DNA of 64,000 bases from Mimachlamys varia (GCA_947623455.1 OX392534.1:35035426-35099425), one strand, 5' to 3'; shown: positions 11,865-23,750, counted from the stretch's first letter. Numbers and translations: made by a program. The notes: generated from the sequence alone by a model not told the origin.

Positions 11865-12135
11865 ATCCTCGATATCAAGGGGTTACGATCACCTACGCTC
11901 TCTACACCCCTGGAATGTATCATGCCAAATCTGAAGGCTCTAGATCTGTGTGCGCCGTCTTGTTGATGAGGCAAAACGACAGGTTCGACCCTTTGACGTA
12001 CATCAAAAGTATTTCGCGGAAACAAAACATTGGGACTTGGTGGTCGAAAATTGATCTAAACACCAAAAGGTGTAGTATTATTCTAAACACCATAATTTAG
12101 ATCTGAAACTAGTTGTAGGAAACTCTCGGGCACAT
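11865..12135 (+). repeat. Repeat C joined to a repeat D arm
   Basis: 11880-12015 carries the fullest forward copy of repeat C (CGATCACCTACGCTCTCTAC, then GATGAGGCAAAACGACAGG, then CTTTGACGTACATCAAAAG). 12027-12135 is a repeat D arm (TGGTCGAAAATTGATCTAAA, ending GGAAACTCTCGGGCAC). The same junction suggests the two families travel together or nest. Confidence 0.6.
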
Positions 12136-13040
12136 ACGTTTTGATTTACTCTGGCCTGTTGCACAGCTTATATAATCACAAAACGTGAAACTCCAGACAA
12201 AAAATGAATTTTTGATATATATAAATATCAAGTTTAAGCAATCGAACACAGGGTTCTGATATTCAATCTTAGAAAGTACTATAAACCTCGGTCGATATAT
12301 AGGTTGTATCAATGAATGGATTTAGAATTTCTAATGCCCCTGTGGTACTGGCCTCGTCACAATAAAGTATACCTAGGAGTGTATTCTGCACACATATAAT
12401 ATACTAGTATATAATTAGAACGAAAAAGGATGCGTCATGGTTTTACCGAAGTTTCTATAACACCAACAGAATCACGAATTGTCAACTTGATTGTAGGTAC
12501 AAACAACATTTTTATTGAATTTCTCTAAAAATATATTCTGCTAAGTATTTTACTGTTTTCTGGTAATCAAACAGAACCAAAATATTCCTCTTTTTGCTTT
12601 CCACTTCATTATCTGGAAACTATCTGAAAAATGTTTGGAAAAAACACATTTGTGTCCGGAATCTGACAATGCTGGTTAATATTAGACTGATCCGAGCTGC
12701 ACGTGTTGTTTTAGTATGGAATTGTCATCTGACATTCAATCCCGTCAAAATAGCTGTCACTCGCCCTGCTGTTGGTATCGCTATTTTGATATAAAAAGTC
12801 TAAACAATATTAATAAATACAACACAAGTTAATCAAAACGAAAAATTTAAAATAAACATGTTTTCTCCACAACCCAAACATTAAAGGTACGCTTTCCAAG
12901 AATCAAGTCACTGTTCATTTTTCCGTTTATTATCGTCGGGTCTTTCAGTACTTCAGAATAAACTATTTGAACTTTTTTTATTTTATAGCTGCTCATTTTT
13001 AGAAGTCGAAATCCACCAATCATCTACCTTCAAAGCCAGT
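12136..13040. other. Gene-free stretch
   Basis: AT-rich sequence; I see no exon, tandem array or recognisable element. Confidence 0.35.
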
Positions 13041-13049
13041 CAGTCTATC

Positions 13050-13610
13050 AGCTGACTCAATATCCAGGGGTTCCACTCTCTACACCTCTGGAATATGTCG
13101 TGGCAAAATTGACAGCACGAAGCACAGATACGCATTACAATTGTAATGTATGCATTAAATGTAGAAGGTGTGGTGATGAGGGGGAGGGGGAGGGGGGGTT
13201 CACTCATGCATTTTATACATACATTACTATTGTAACGTGTCCCTGTGCACGAAGATATCAGTTTGATTGCTCTCGGCAAAAACAATCATGACAAATCGCA
13301 AGGCTGATTAATACTTATAAATATTTATATAATACTTATAGATATTTATATAATACTTATATGGTTTTTAAGTCTTTAAAGAAGCGACAACCGACTTCAA
13401 AGTCTGTCAATTTTTAACGTTATATGCGAGATTGTTTTTACCTGCATCAAAGGATCGAATAAGTCTCTTTGTCTCATCAACAATGTGGTGCCATTAAGCT
13501 TTCTGTTTTACCATGACATATTCCACGGGTGTAGAGAGAGCGTAGGTGATCGTAACCCCTGGATATCGAGGATGGTCCATCCTTAACACGGATATTTTGA
13601 TGTACATTAA
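13050..13610. repeat. Repeat C fragments, both orientations
   Basis: A forward fragment near 13070-13110 (CACTCTCTACACCTCTGG) and a reverse copy at about 13440-13600 (GAGAGCGTAGGTGATCGTAA, preceded by the region matching ATGAGGCAAA in reverse). Between them, ACATTAC/GTAATGT-type palindromic pieces and a G-rich GAGGGGGAGGGGGAGGGGG run near 13175. Confidence 0.5.
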
Positions 13611-13719
13611 ATGACCAAACTTGCCTTCCCGTCTCGTCCATAAGGTGGTGTTTTCTATGACACACACATTTAAGTGCAGACAGCTTAAATTAGCGTCTAG
13701 CCCCTTGAGTATCGAGAAT

Positions 13720-14600
13720 GACCTTAGCTTTGATCACACAATTGAACGAATAAAGGTAATTGATCTGTCGAAAATCTTGTAACAATTCTATTTTTAATTT
13801 GATATGTCAGAGACGTATCCGTCTCTGGATATGTTAAGGTCAATTTATCAAATATACATAGACATTGCTATCATTGCATTGTCCCTTTAAATGACAAAGA
13901 ACTAACTCGATCGTTTTCATTGCAAGATATCCTTTACTTAAATATAGAAAAAACAATTATATCAGCTTTATTTAAAATTAAGCGATGCAACTTTTATCAA
14001 ATGTTATTATGGTCCTATAAAGCACACATTGCTATTGATAAAAAAATTTGCAGTCGAATCCCTGTTGGCATGATTGGAATTACATTGTAATGGAAAGGTG
14101 CAGAACAACTGATTTTCAATCGTGTTGGCCAAAATGCTAGCACAAAGGGGACCTTGATATTGGAGGAAACCCACAGGTTCGACAGGGAACCGGAGACCCA
14201 ATAGCCTTTCCAGCTGAAACAAACCATGGGCACCCTGGAAATCGGAAGCTGATTCAATCGGCACTTTCCGTAAACGAGAAACTACGGAGAGTGCCGACGG
14301 TTTCCGATTCTACGCTAATGCAGCAGCTGTGTACTTATTTCATAACAAAATATTTATAACTGCAAAACATAGCTTGTTTAAAGCTAAATGCATAAATGCT
14401 ATATAATAATATTTGACATGCTCCATTATATTGTGTATTACATAAATATCCATTTCTAATCCATTTAAGCAGATGTTATTTGAAAATAATGTATCGTATT
14501 ACAGAGGGAACTTTATATAGACCGTCTGACTATGCTCAATGCAATCGTTTATTTCCAAAAACAAATTAACAGAGAAATTGACAACAGCATGAGCTGTAAT
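13720..14600. other. Gene-free stretch with a short hairpin
   Basis: AT-rich sequence. A stem of CGGCACTTTCCGTA and TACGGAGAGTGCCG lies at about 14258-14297. The same CACTTTCCGTA-type hairpin theme recurs at 51796-51862, suggesting small MITE remnants. Confidence 0.45.
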
Positions 14601-14702
14601 CCACACAGGGAATGGGAATCAAGAATGCTCAATATTGGAACTGGGCTTGAATTAATAAACCTCTAACACTGTTACTGGGCAGGCATGGCACTAGCTAGAT
14701 AC

Positions 14703-14826
14703 AGCACGGGCGCTCGAATCTGGACCCCTCCCCCTTTAATCGGGGTCCAGATTCGAGCGCCCGTGTTGATATTATAAGAGTATTTAGCGATTAAAGGGGG
14801 CGGGGTCCAGATTCGAGCGCCCGTGG
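14703..14826. repeat. Direct and inverted repeats of a 22-bp segment
   Basis: GGGTCCAGATTCGAGCGCCC occurs at about 14743 and again at about 14804, and its reverse complement at about 14706, each next to a CCCCTTTAATCG or GATTAAAGGGG piece. It is a small foldback or rearranged insertion. Confidence 0.7.
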
Positions 14827-14901
14827 ATACAGGAACGTGTAACATTCGATCTGGGTTGGAACCACCAATGACTAATATTGTGAGTGGATTTGAAACTACA
14901 G

Positions 14902-15051
14902 TTGCTTGAGTTTCTGTCAGTATATAAAAAAAGTGTTGATATATATATGGAGCCGCGGCCCATTACAGAATGTAATGGTCATTACATTCTGTAATGTGGG
15001 AGGCTCATTTCACACATATATAGTTATTATTTACTGACAGAAACTCAAGCA
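14902..15051. mobile_element. MITE-like foldback element, about 150 bp
   Basis: Terminal inverted repeats GCTTGAGTTTCTGTCAGTA (left) and TACTGACAGAAACTCAAGC (right) enclose an inner palindrome, CATTACAGAATGTAATG facing CATTACATTCTGTAATG. Transposase-less; superfamily not assigned. Confidence 0.75.
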
Positions 15052-15668
15052 GCTGTGTTGAAATTAAGAATTTGTTTGGGAGCCAAGACTGACCAGCATC
15101 AAGAATTGTTTGAAACCAAGAATTAACGTCCAACAGTGGTTGGGAACTAAAAACTTAATATTGGGACTAACAGGAAACCAAGAAAATCCAACAATGGGAC
15201 TGTGTGGGAACCCAACAAAGTACAACTATGGGACTGAGTGGGAACCAAGAACATCTTACAATGGGGCTGTGTGGGTACCCAACAAAGTACAACTATGGGA
15301 CTGAGTGGGAACCAAGAACATCTTACAATGGGGCTGTGTGGGTACAGCATTAGGAATGGCTGAACACCAAGAATACACAAGTTTTGGACGGGAAGGAAAC
15401 CAAAATAATATACAACATTGGGACTTGGTGGGAACCAAGAACACAAAACATTGGGATTTCTTGGAAAAACAAAGATGTCAAACAAAGGAACAGATCGGGA
15501 AACAATGACCTCCAAGAAAGGACTGGTGTTTGGAAACTTGTAACATTTAACATCGGCACTCGGTTGAAACAAGGATGCCCAACATAGGGATTTGGTGGAA
15601 TCCAAGAAAATCCAACATTGAGACTTGATCAGAACCAAAAACATCTAGCACTGGGACAGAGGGAGAAC

Positions 15669-16985
15669 ATCCAATATTAGGACATGGGGGAAACTTAGAA
15701 AATCCAATATGAGGACAGGCTGGTAACTTAGAAAATCCAATATTAGGACAGGCTGGTAACTTAGAAAATCCAATATAAGAACAGGCTGGTAACTTAGAAA
15801 ATCCAATATTAGGACAGGCTGGTAACTTAGAAATCCAATATTAGGACAGGGTGGTAACTTAGAAAAACCAATATTAGGACAGGGTGGGAACCTAGAACTT
15901 CCAATATTAGGACAGGGTGGGAAACTAGAACTTCCAATATTAGGACAGGGTGGTACCTAAGAAAAACCAATATCAGGACAGGGTGGTAACTTAGAAAATC
16001 CAATATTAGGATAGGGTGGCAACTTAGAAAATCCAATATTAGGATAGGGTGGTAACTTAGAAAATCCACTACAGTATAAGGAAAGGGTGGTAACTTAGAA
16101 AATCCACTATAAGGAAAGGATGGTAACTTAGAAAATCCAATATTAGCACAGGGTGGGAACCTAGAACATCCAATATTAGGACAGGGTGGTAACTTAGAAA
16201 ATCCACTATAAGGAAAAGGTGGTAACTTAGAAAATCCAATATTAGGACAGGGTGGGAACCTAGAAAATCCAATATTAGTTCAGGTTGGGAACCTAGAAAA
16301 TCCAATATAAGGAAAGGGTGGTAACTTAGAAAATCCAATATTAGGACAGGGTGGGAACCTAGAACATCCAATATTAGTTCAGGTTGGGAACCTAGAAAAT
16401 CCAATATTAGGACAGGGAGGGAACCTAGAACATCCAATATTAGTTCAGGTTGGGAACCTAGAAAATCCAATATTAGGACAGGGAGGGAACCTAGAACATC
16501 CAATATTAGGACAGGGTGGGAACATAGAACATCCAATATTAGGACAGGGTGAGAACTTAGAACATCCAATATTAGGACAGGGAGGGAACCTAGAACATCC
16601 AATATTAGGACAGGGTGGGAACCTAGAACATCCAATATTAGGACAGGGTGGTAACTTAGAACATCCAATATTAGGACAGGGTGAGAACTTAGAACATCCA
16701 ATATTAGGACAGGGTGAGAACTTAGAACATCCAATATTAGGACAGGGAGGGAACCTAGAACATCCAATATTAGGACAGGGTGAGAACTTAGAACATCCAA
16801 TATTAGGACAGGGTGAGAACTTAGAACATCCAATATTAGGACAGGGTGGGAACCTAGAACATCCAATATTAGGACAGGATGGGAACCTAGAACATCCAAT
16901 ATTAGGACGTTGTGGGAACCTAGAATATCCAATATTAGGTCAGGTTGGGAACCTAGAACATCCAATACTAGGACAGGGTACATCT
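15669..16985. repeat. 33-bp minisatellite, about 40 copies
   Basis: The unit CCAATATTAGGACAGGGTGG followed by GAACCTAGAACAT repeats every 33 bp. Left units are more divergent (GGCTGGTAACTTAG), right units nearly identical. Variant units (GTTCAGGTTGGG; CACTATAAGGAAAG) recur in blocks, as expected of unequal exchange. Because 33 is 11 codons, frames stay open on both strands. Confidence 0.95.
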
Positions 16986-17171
16986 TGGTTACCAGGACAA
17001 ACCGAAACTCAAAGTAACAGTGCATATAAATATACTTGTACTCCGTTCACTCAACGTAACCAACGTCTGATCATGATCAGTGAAACAGAAACTGAAACCG
17101 AGTCATGGTTTATTGGAGGCTTGGAAGATCCGGTGCTGTCATTTTCCCGGTTAGACCGATTGAACGAGTAA
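16311..17171 (+). CDS. Possible coding exon: 11-residue repeats plus unique C-terminus
   Basis: On the + strand, after a TAA at 16308-16310, the frame stays open for 286 codons to a TAA at 17169-17171. The array reads as HPILGQGGNLE repeats. After the array ends (about 16985) the same frame continues through some 60 unique residues, including SETETETESWFIGG and LEDPVLSFSRLDRLNE, before stopping. Synonymous variation (CTA/TTA Leu, GGT/GGA Gly) is compatible with translation. Against it: no ATG, stops in the left array units in this frame, no identified splice acceptor, and an open - strand frame over the same array. I treat it as a candidate 3' exon only. Confidence 0.3.
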   Translation, partial: GKGGNLENPILGQGGNLEHPILVQVGNLENPILGQGGNLEHPILVQVGNLENPILGQGGNLEHPILGQGGNIEHPILGQGENLEHPILGQGGNLEHPILGQGGNLEHPILGQGGNLEHPILGQGENLEHPILGQGENLEHPILGQGGNLEHPILGQGENLEHPILGQGENLEHPILGQGGNLEHPILGQDGNLEHPILGRCGNLEYPILGQVGNLEHPILGQGTSWLPGQTETQSNSAYKYTCTPFTQRNQRLIMISETETETESWFIGGLEDPVLSFSRLDRLNE

Positions 17172-17585
17172 CATTAGTTCATAATGACAAGACAAATTAT
17201 GAGTCTCAGTGTTTTCGATTGTTCTTACCATAGGTAAAAAAATCCGCTTTATTCTTGTAGCGATTATTAACTCAATAATTTAATCCTTAAAATAAAAAAA
17301 ACATCGAGTAAGGAAAGCCGGTTGTTCTGCATTAATAAAAAGCTCCATTTCTAAGCGTCTTACTGACCATGATCAAGGGATTTATAACGGGTAAGAAACC
17401 ATGTGCAGATCTAGAGACTGAACGAGAATTTTAACACGCATCTGACTGTACGTTAAGTATATAATCCACTTACATAGAACGACAGCTATACATTTGAAAT
17501 GTTTGTAAATATGTCATAGCATGCATCATTGATATATATAACCGTCTACACAAAATACAAGGTGTGTTACATACATATGTAGATC
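17172..17585. other. Gene-free AT-rich stretch
   Basis: No recognisable gene or repeat. Confidence 0.35.
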
Positions 17586-18042
17586 AGTCTACACTAGGGC
17601 TTCATGCTAAATATGGATGTAACGGCTGACCTTTCATAGCACTATGAAAGTTATAAAAATGACTTTCAATCCATATATTTACATTTTAACTATAACACAG
17701 ATACTGAATTCCATTTATATTTTTTCCAAATGATTAGTTTATTAGCTGTACTTCTATAGGCGATGTCATTTAAACGACATTGGCGGAACAGCCCAGCTTG
17801 AATAAATTTGGCGCCAATGTTAATGACGAGTCATTTGAGCGTTTGACGCAACGACAATCTCCATGTTATTCGAAGCGGCGCAAAAAGACTCCCATTGAAC
17901 AAGCTTGATCTATGACGTCATAATTAAACCACGTGCTACATGTACGTCTCGTCGAACCATATTGCTTTCATACTTTTACAAAAGGCATTTTACTGGTGTA
18001 ATGTTCATATAGTGGGTTGCAGCGAAAATGTAAATATATCCC
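17586..18042 (+). mobile_element. Dispersed element E, copy 1
   Basis: About 450 bp shared with 31804-32262: GGATGTAACGGCTGACCTTT at the left, ACATTGGCGGAACAGCCCAG and GAACAAGCTTGATCTATGAC inside, and ATAGTGGGTTGCAGCG at the right. The inner part is bounded by ATATATTTACATTTT and AAAATGTAAATATAT, which may be its terminal inverted repeats. It contains a CRE TGACGTCA at 17913. No ORF. Confidence 0.75.
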
Positions 18043-18156
18043 AATACACCCAGCGACTGTAAGTCAAACAATATCAATATAAAAGTCTTTGCGTGTCGCT
18101 GTGCAGAGACCAACCACAGGTCAAACACTACATGTACATTTGTGTGTCAATGTAAC

Positions 18157-19354
18157 AGGTTGGGCACAACGGCGCATACGAGTAATAGTCCTGCATTTGG
18201 GTAACAGTTACCCATTTCAGTAACATTTTTGTTACACATGGCAAACAAAGTGAAATAAAAACACAAAGTCCTTTTAAACTCTTGGAGTAAAAAAGGGTGT
18301 CATTATTTACCTTTTACCTTTTCTTCGACACCGATAGTTAGCTGTTCGCTAATGTTGGTGCTTCTTCATTAGTTATACCATTTACAGTTTGCGCAGAGTT
18401 TAAAAAACTTGGATAAAATTGGATAGGGGTAGTATGCCAATGGCTGTTTAAACAGGATTTAAAACAGTTTGCACATACAATGTACATGTAATCAAATAAA
18501 CAATACAACAAGGTGCATTTGTGCAAAAATATAAATGATGTCATCTAACATTTTTAAAAAGTGACAAAATGTATTGCCTCCATTGCTTATAATGGTGAAG
18601 TGAAGAGTGGAGCTACATATTATAAGTTATATAGTCACTAGCTGACCCTCTATAGAGCCATAGAGGGTCAGTAAAATTTATAGGGGGCGAGGGCGGAGCC
18701 GCGGGCCCCCTATATATTTTACTGACCCTCTATGGCTCTATAGAGGGTCAGCTAGTGACTATATAACGAATTTATCGCATCGAGGACACTTTTTAAACAC
18801 ATTAAACAGAAACAACATAATCAGTAATTTCATTTATTGTATATTTGATTTTCGAAGCGGTGGAAATTGTCGTCGCCATTAAATCAAACTGACCCTCTAT
18901 AAAACTGGTAGCGCCATCTAACGTGCCAAAGTGACCCTCTATAGAAAAATAGAGGGTCACCACGTGACGTCTCTCAACCAATGATTTCATGACATTCTAG
19001 TCCGAGGTGCGATAAGTATAAATAGAATGTCAGTTTACCTCTGGCATGTACACTGCATGCCCCCAATGGCTAAGCACTGTAGTCAATGGAGAACCAAGTC
19101 AGTGATACTGTTTGTCAATTTTAGAAATAATTTGGCAATAAAATATATATTTTTTGGTGCCCAAATACACCTTGTTGCATTACTTATCAGACTATGTGAA
19201 AAGGATGACGCCCTTTTTTGTTCCAAGAGTTTAAAATGACTTTATGCGTTTTTATTTCACTTTGTTATCCATATGAGTAACAGAATTGTTACTGAAATGG
19301 ATAAATTTTACCCAAATGCAGGACTATTACCTTTAAGCACCGTTGTTCCCAACC
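18157..19354. mobile_element. Large foldback transposon, about 1.2 kb
   Basis: The left end CAGGTTGGGCACAACGG and right end CGTTGTTCCCAACCTG are inverted. Similarity continues inward about 150 bp (TAATAGTCCTGCATTTGGGT versus ACCCAAATGCAGGACTATTA; GTGAAATAAAAAC versus GTTTTTATTTCAC). The centre holds a long palindrome and extra GACCCTCTATAG hairpins (for example 18928-18960). No transposase; non-autonomous. Confidence 0.8.
18626..18767. repeat. 142-bp near-perfect palindrome
   Basis: Arms of about 63 bp (18626-18688 and about 18705-18767) are reverse complements with about one mismatch, around a GC-rich loop (GAGGGCGGAGCCGCGG). Each arm itself contains GACCCTCTATAGAGCC followed by ATAGAGGGTC, a nested hairpin. 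It can extrude as a cruciform. Confidence 0.92.
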
Positions 19355-19759
19355 TGTATAATACTGAAGTTGTTGCGTGCCCCTCAGGCCTGTTACATTG
19401 GTATCTATTCCTTACATCATCATCTAGTTTGAAACTGAGCTACATGTATCTAGATCTCTGGTCATGCTTTTATGGTAAAATGTAACCTGCAGGCTACACC
19501 GTACATGTAGCTTTATATATGCAGATACAAAAATGTAGGAGTTACTCCGTACATTTGTAAGTCAAATGAAGTTGGTGTATGTAAACGTTAAAACATAATT
19601 TCTTTCATAATTTTTGTATATTAATTGAACTTCTCTTTGTGTCACATTGGTCGTAATGCTTAATATTCTTTTTGAAATTCTTTATTTTACGGAATCCTTT
19701 ACTATATACCGCTATAAATCAGGTTGAGAAAACCATGTGCTTACGTATAATCAGTTATA

Positions 19760-20135
19760 TTATAGGCAGATTGGCCTATTATAGTGTAACAGGAGAGGAA
19801 AAATGCAATGCCAGACCGGGGTTGGAACTGGGACCTTCCGAACTCTAGGTGGACGCTCAACCAATTGAGCTATCTGGTCGTCAGTGATCGACTTGGTCTA
19901 GATCCGCTACATTTCTCCCTCTTGTAACAAAGTCTTCGACCCTGAAGACACACACAAGACCCTATTATACCACCTTCTGTGGGTATAATTCGTTGGGCGC
20001 CAAATATAACAGGAGAGGAAAAATGCACCGCCAGACCGGAGTTGGAACCCCGGACCTTCTGATCTCTAGACGGACGCTCAACCAATTGAACTATCTGGTC
20101 AACGACAAGTGACCCAGTCTAGATCCGCTACTATA
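19760..20135 (-). mobile_element. tRNA-derived SINE family C, two tandem copies, reverse
   Basis: Read on the - strand, each copy has a tRNA-like head (TAGCTCAATTGGTTGAGCG, then a GGTCC-GTTC-AACCCCGGTC T-arm) followed by TTTTTCCTCTCCTGTTA. The units are at about 19770-19915 and 19995-20130, with a spacer containing GAAGACACACACAAGACC. Related forward copies lie at 60922, about 61155 and 61639. Confidence 0.8.
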
Positions 20136-20776
20136 GAATGCCAGTTGGGCCCATTGGGGTATTGATTTATTGCTAAAAAATAATGTGATTTACTTTAAAC
20201 CTCTCTTTTTAAATACGAGGAGTGTTCAAAAACTTTTGCAAACAAACTTTATACTTGAGTAACATATGATTTATGTGCATATAAAACCAGTACAAACTGG
20301 TTACATAACTTTCAATCCAGTTAAGAAAATATTATATATTTCTTTCAATTATTAAGCCAAAGAAATCCCCCCCCCCCCCCCCCCCCCCAGGTGGCCTTGT
20401 ATTATACCTGCTGCTATATGTATGTTCGTTTGTTCGACCGTTGTTTATACACAATAATAACTATTAAATCATAAGATTATGAAATTACATCCATATTAAC
20501 CCTGCTCATAACCCACCCCTACCCTCAACCCCTTCCTGCCAACCCCCACCCATTGATATATACAGAACCCAAATCCCATGCATTGCGCATCCTCTCCAGG
20601 TCCACCTTAAACTTTCCTCAAAAAAGTGAATTGAAAGATTGAAGTGGTGTGTTCAAGTTAAAAGGGAATACATGTTAACTAGGCAAAATGCTTTCAAATT
20701 TTGATAAGCGTTCCGTGAAAACAGGTAATTTGCAAAAGTTTTCGAACACCCGTCATATTTCTGTCCGTCACATTCT

Positions 20777-22496
20777 ATTAGGTCATCTGACCCGAAGGGT
20801 CAGGATGACCTATAGTCATCATGCTTCGTCCGTCGTCGTGCGCCGTGCGTCGTGCGCCGTGCGCCGTCCGTTAACTTTTTCATTTAAACATCTTCTTCTC
20901 ATAAACCAAAAGGCCCATAGACCCAATATTGGGCTTGTGCCATGCTGGGATGAAGGGGTACCAAGTTTGTTCAAACAAATGACCTTGACCTTCATTCAAG
21001 GTCACAGGGGCCAAAAAGGTCAAAATCTTTGAACGACTTCTTCTGAATAACCAAAAGGCCCAGAGACCTGATATTGGGCCTGTGTTATGCTGGGATAAAG
21101 GGGTACCAAGTTTGTTCAAACAAATGACCTTGACCTTCATTCAAGGTCACAGGGGCCGAAAAGGTCAAAATCTTTTTAAACAACTTCTTCTGAATAACCA
21201 AAAGGCCCAGAGACCTGATATTGGTCCTGTGTTATGCTGAGATAAAGGGCTACCAAGTTTGTTCAAAGAAATGACCTTGACCTTCATTCAAGGTCACAGG
21301 GGACAAAACGGTCATAATTTTTAAACGACTTCTTCTGAATAACCAAAAGGCCCAGAGACCTAATATTGGGCCTGTGGCATGCTGGGATAAAGGGCTACCA
21401 AGTTTGTTCAAACAAATGACCTTGACCTTCATTCAAGGTCACAGGGGCCAAAAAGGTCAAAATCTTTGAACGACTTCTTCTGAATAACCAAAAGGCCCAG
21501 AGACCTGATATTGGGCCTGTGTTATGCTGGGATAAAGGAGTACCAAGTTTGTTCAAACAAATGAACTTGACCTTCATTCAAGGTCACAGGGGCCAAAAAG
21601 GTCAAAATCTTTTTAAACAACTTCTTCTGAATAACCAAAAGGCCCAGAGACCTGATATTGGTCCTGTGTTATGCTGAGATAAAGGGCTACCAAGTTTGTT
21701 CAAAGAAATGACCTTGACCTTCATTCAAGGTCACAAGGGACAAAACGGTCATAATTTGTAAACGACTTCTTCTGAATAACCAAAAGGCACAGAGACCTAA
21801 TATTGGGCCTGTGGCATGCTGGGATAAAGGGCTACCAAGTTTGTTCAAAGAAATGATCTTGACTTTCATTCAAGGTCACTGGGACCAAAACGGTCATAAT
21901 CTTTAAACAACTTCTTCTGAATAACCAAAAGGCCCAGCGATCTAATATTGGGCCTGTGGCATGCTGGGATAAAGGGCTACCAAGTTTGTTCAAAGAAATG
22001 ATCTTGACTTTCATTCAAGGTCACTGGGACCAAAACGGTCATAATCTTTAAACAACTTCTTCTGAATAACCAAAAGGCCCAGAGATCTAATATTGGGCCT
22101 GTGGCATGCTGGGATAAAGGGCTACCAAGTTTGTTCAAAGAAATGACCTTGACTTTCATTCAAGGTCACTGGGGCCAAAACGAAACTGTTGTTATTTTTC
22201 GTGTGGTCAAAAATCCAAGATGGCCTCCACAGCGGCCATTTTGAAAACACATTCTAAACTTCTCAAGTTCTACCAGTGGAATTGAGCTGAAACTTGCCAG
22301 AAATGATATCCTGAGATGGTCCCAACAAAGTGTTGTTATTTTTCAAGCCCATCAGAAATCCAAGAAGGCCACTATCTTGAACTTGGCAATCTATACAGGC
22401 ATATTATAACTTGATTTAATGACTACACGTATTTTCATAGTGATTTTACAATTGGTAGTCAGATGACCGTTAAGGCCCGTTGGGCCTCTTGTTTCT
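20777..22496 (+). mobile_element. HINE/pearl-like element A1 with about nine 145-bp core repeats
   Basis: It begins with a hairpin (GACCCGAAGGGTC) next to GGTCATCTGA. A CGTCCGTCGTCGTGCG microsatellite follows, then core repeats of about 145 bp, each with CTTCTTCTGAATAACCAAAA and TCATTCAAGGTCACAGGGG. It ends with TCAGATGACC and a hairpin GGCCCGTTGGGCC directly before TCTTGTTT. Internal inverted repeats, microsatellite, core array and 3' hairpin match the architecture described for bivalve 'pearl' elements and Helentron-associated HINEs. The assignment is by structure only. Open frames inside are repeat artefacts. Confidence 0.75.
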
Positions 22497-22864
22497 ACTT
22501 GAAACATTATACAAATACAAAAATTTGCTCTATTTAAGTGTAGGAAAGTACTTGAAATAGTTGCACTACTGGTCTCGCTCCAGGCTAGCGGATGGTCTAC
22601 ATGTTAGGATATGGAGTTATAAAAATAGTCTTTATGTATTTTACAATAATTAATTTTCCATTGATTGCATGAAGAATGCGGCTTTCTGATTGGTTGAGAC
22701 TTTCTTTTCATACTTCTATGAAAAAAAATCTGAAAATGGCGCTGATGTCAATTAACATTCATACAGTTTGCAAACAAAATTGTTTTCATACCCCAATGAA
22801 ACTAACAGAAATTGTCATCAATGCTTAAACAATTTAGAATTATGAAACAACTTAAGTTATCCCA

Positions 22865-22990
22865 CATATATTACTGGTAATCACACTTGTTGGCCCAGAT
22901 GTTAACGTGCGAGGGGTTCATATTGTTGGAGAAAACCAGAGTACCTGGAGAAAACCCATGTGGTCGAGCAGGTGACCTGGTACCTAAATA
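22865..22990 (-). mobile_element. SINE family B fragment, reverse
   Basis: TTGTTGGCCCAGATGTTAAC through GAGAAAACCCATGTGGTCGA matches part of the full SINE at 29757-29998. The tRNA head is missing. Confidence 0.65.
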
Positions 22991-23185
22991 GACCATGCTC
23001 CTATTAAACATCTTTCAGGGAAACACAATTCATTTTATCATATTAAATGTATGAGACTTGGACAGAAAAATAAAACAAAAATTGCGAGTTTTAAGTGATT
23101 TTGGCTAATTTTAGTAACAAATCTATATACCCCAACTGGCGTTTGTGTTATTCCACCATTTGTTTATCATACTTACAACCATTAA

Positions 23186-23580
23186 AGGCCCAATATACGT
23201 AACTTTCGGCAAAACGTGAAGCAAAAATCAAGCCTAATAACTTTTTATATTTATAGATTTAGCTACATGTAAGATTAACTGTTATCAGCAATATTCAAGA
23301 TGAAATCTTTAGCGGTTACCGGTACAGCAGCAGTTGACACACACTAATTGTAAACACGCGTCCATTTCAAACCGTGTTCTACCTTCGGTTTGTTGTTGAA
23401 GTGGGCCCCACCTGAATTATTTTCAATTCTTTCAATTTTTTCCGTGAGGAGTTTCTTATTAGTTACCGCTCAGGTTTACTTCGTTTTAGGCTTATTTTTG
23501 CATGGTTATAATCAACTGGACTTTTTTTTGTAATTTTTCAGAATCACGAAAAGTTCCCTGAAGTTACGTATATTGGGCCT
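23186..23580 (-). mobile_element. TTAA-flanked MITE, copy 1
   Basis: The 20-bp perfect terminal inverted repeats AGGCCCAATATACGTAACTT are flanked on both sides by TTAA (23182-23185 and 23581-23584). Internal sequence is the reverse complement of copies at 33009, 35759 and 62737. TTAA target duplication is the hallmark of piggyBac-type transposition. No ORF. It ends 170 bp before the TRMT10C start codon. Confidence 0.88.
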
Positions 23581-23750
23581 TTAATAAAAGTAGATATAAT
23601 TGCTATTTCTATTTGTTAGTTTTCCATTTAATGTATTGACCAACACACACTAGTTGTAGTGGCAGTCTTTGTTTTAACAGGAATATAAGATATCTAATAT
23701 AGTATTATGTTTCTCTATTGCCAGACACCTCTGAACAATAACCAACAACC

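Larger units (their letters stand above)
14600..15668. repeat. Old, decayed left part of the 33-bp array, with insertions
   Basis: Irregular 30-38-bp units with a GGGAACCAAGAA core run from about 14607 to 15660, with several tandem duplications (for example ACAACTATGGGACTGAGTGG at 15223 and 15289). They share the GGAACC-AGAA-CCAATA-TTGGGAC order of the young array to the right. Two foldback insertions interrupt the series (14703-14826 and 14902-15051). Confidence 0.65.

Noticed and set aside
16069..17025. 318-codon - strand frame of hydrophobic 11-residue repeats
   Set aside because: It lies wholly inside the 33-bp minisatellite, where any open frame stays open; it starts at the array edge and has no unique coding part.
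20880..22159. Row of about 60-codon - strand frames
   Set aside because: Same reason: 145-bp core repeats of element A1.
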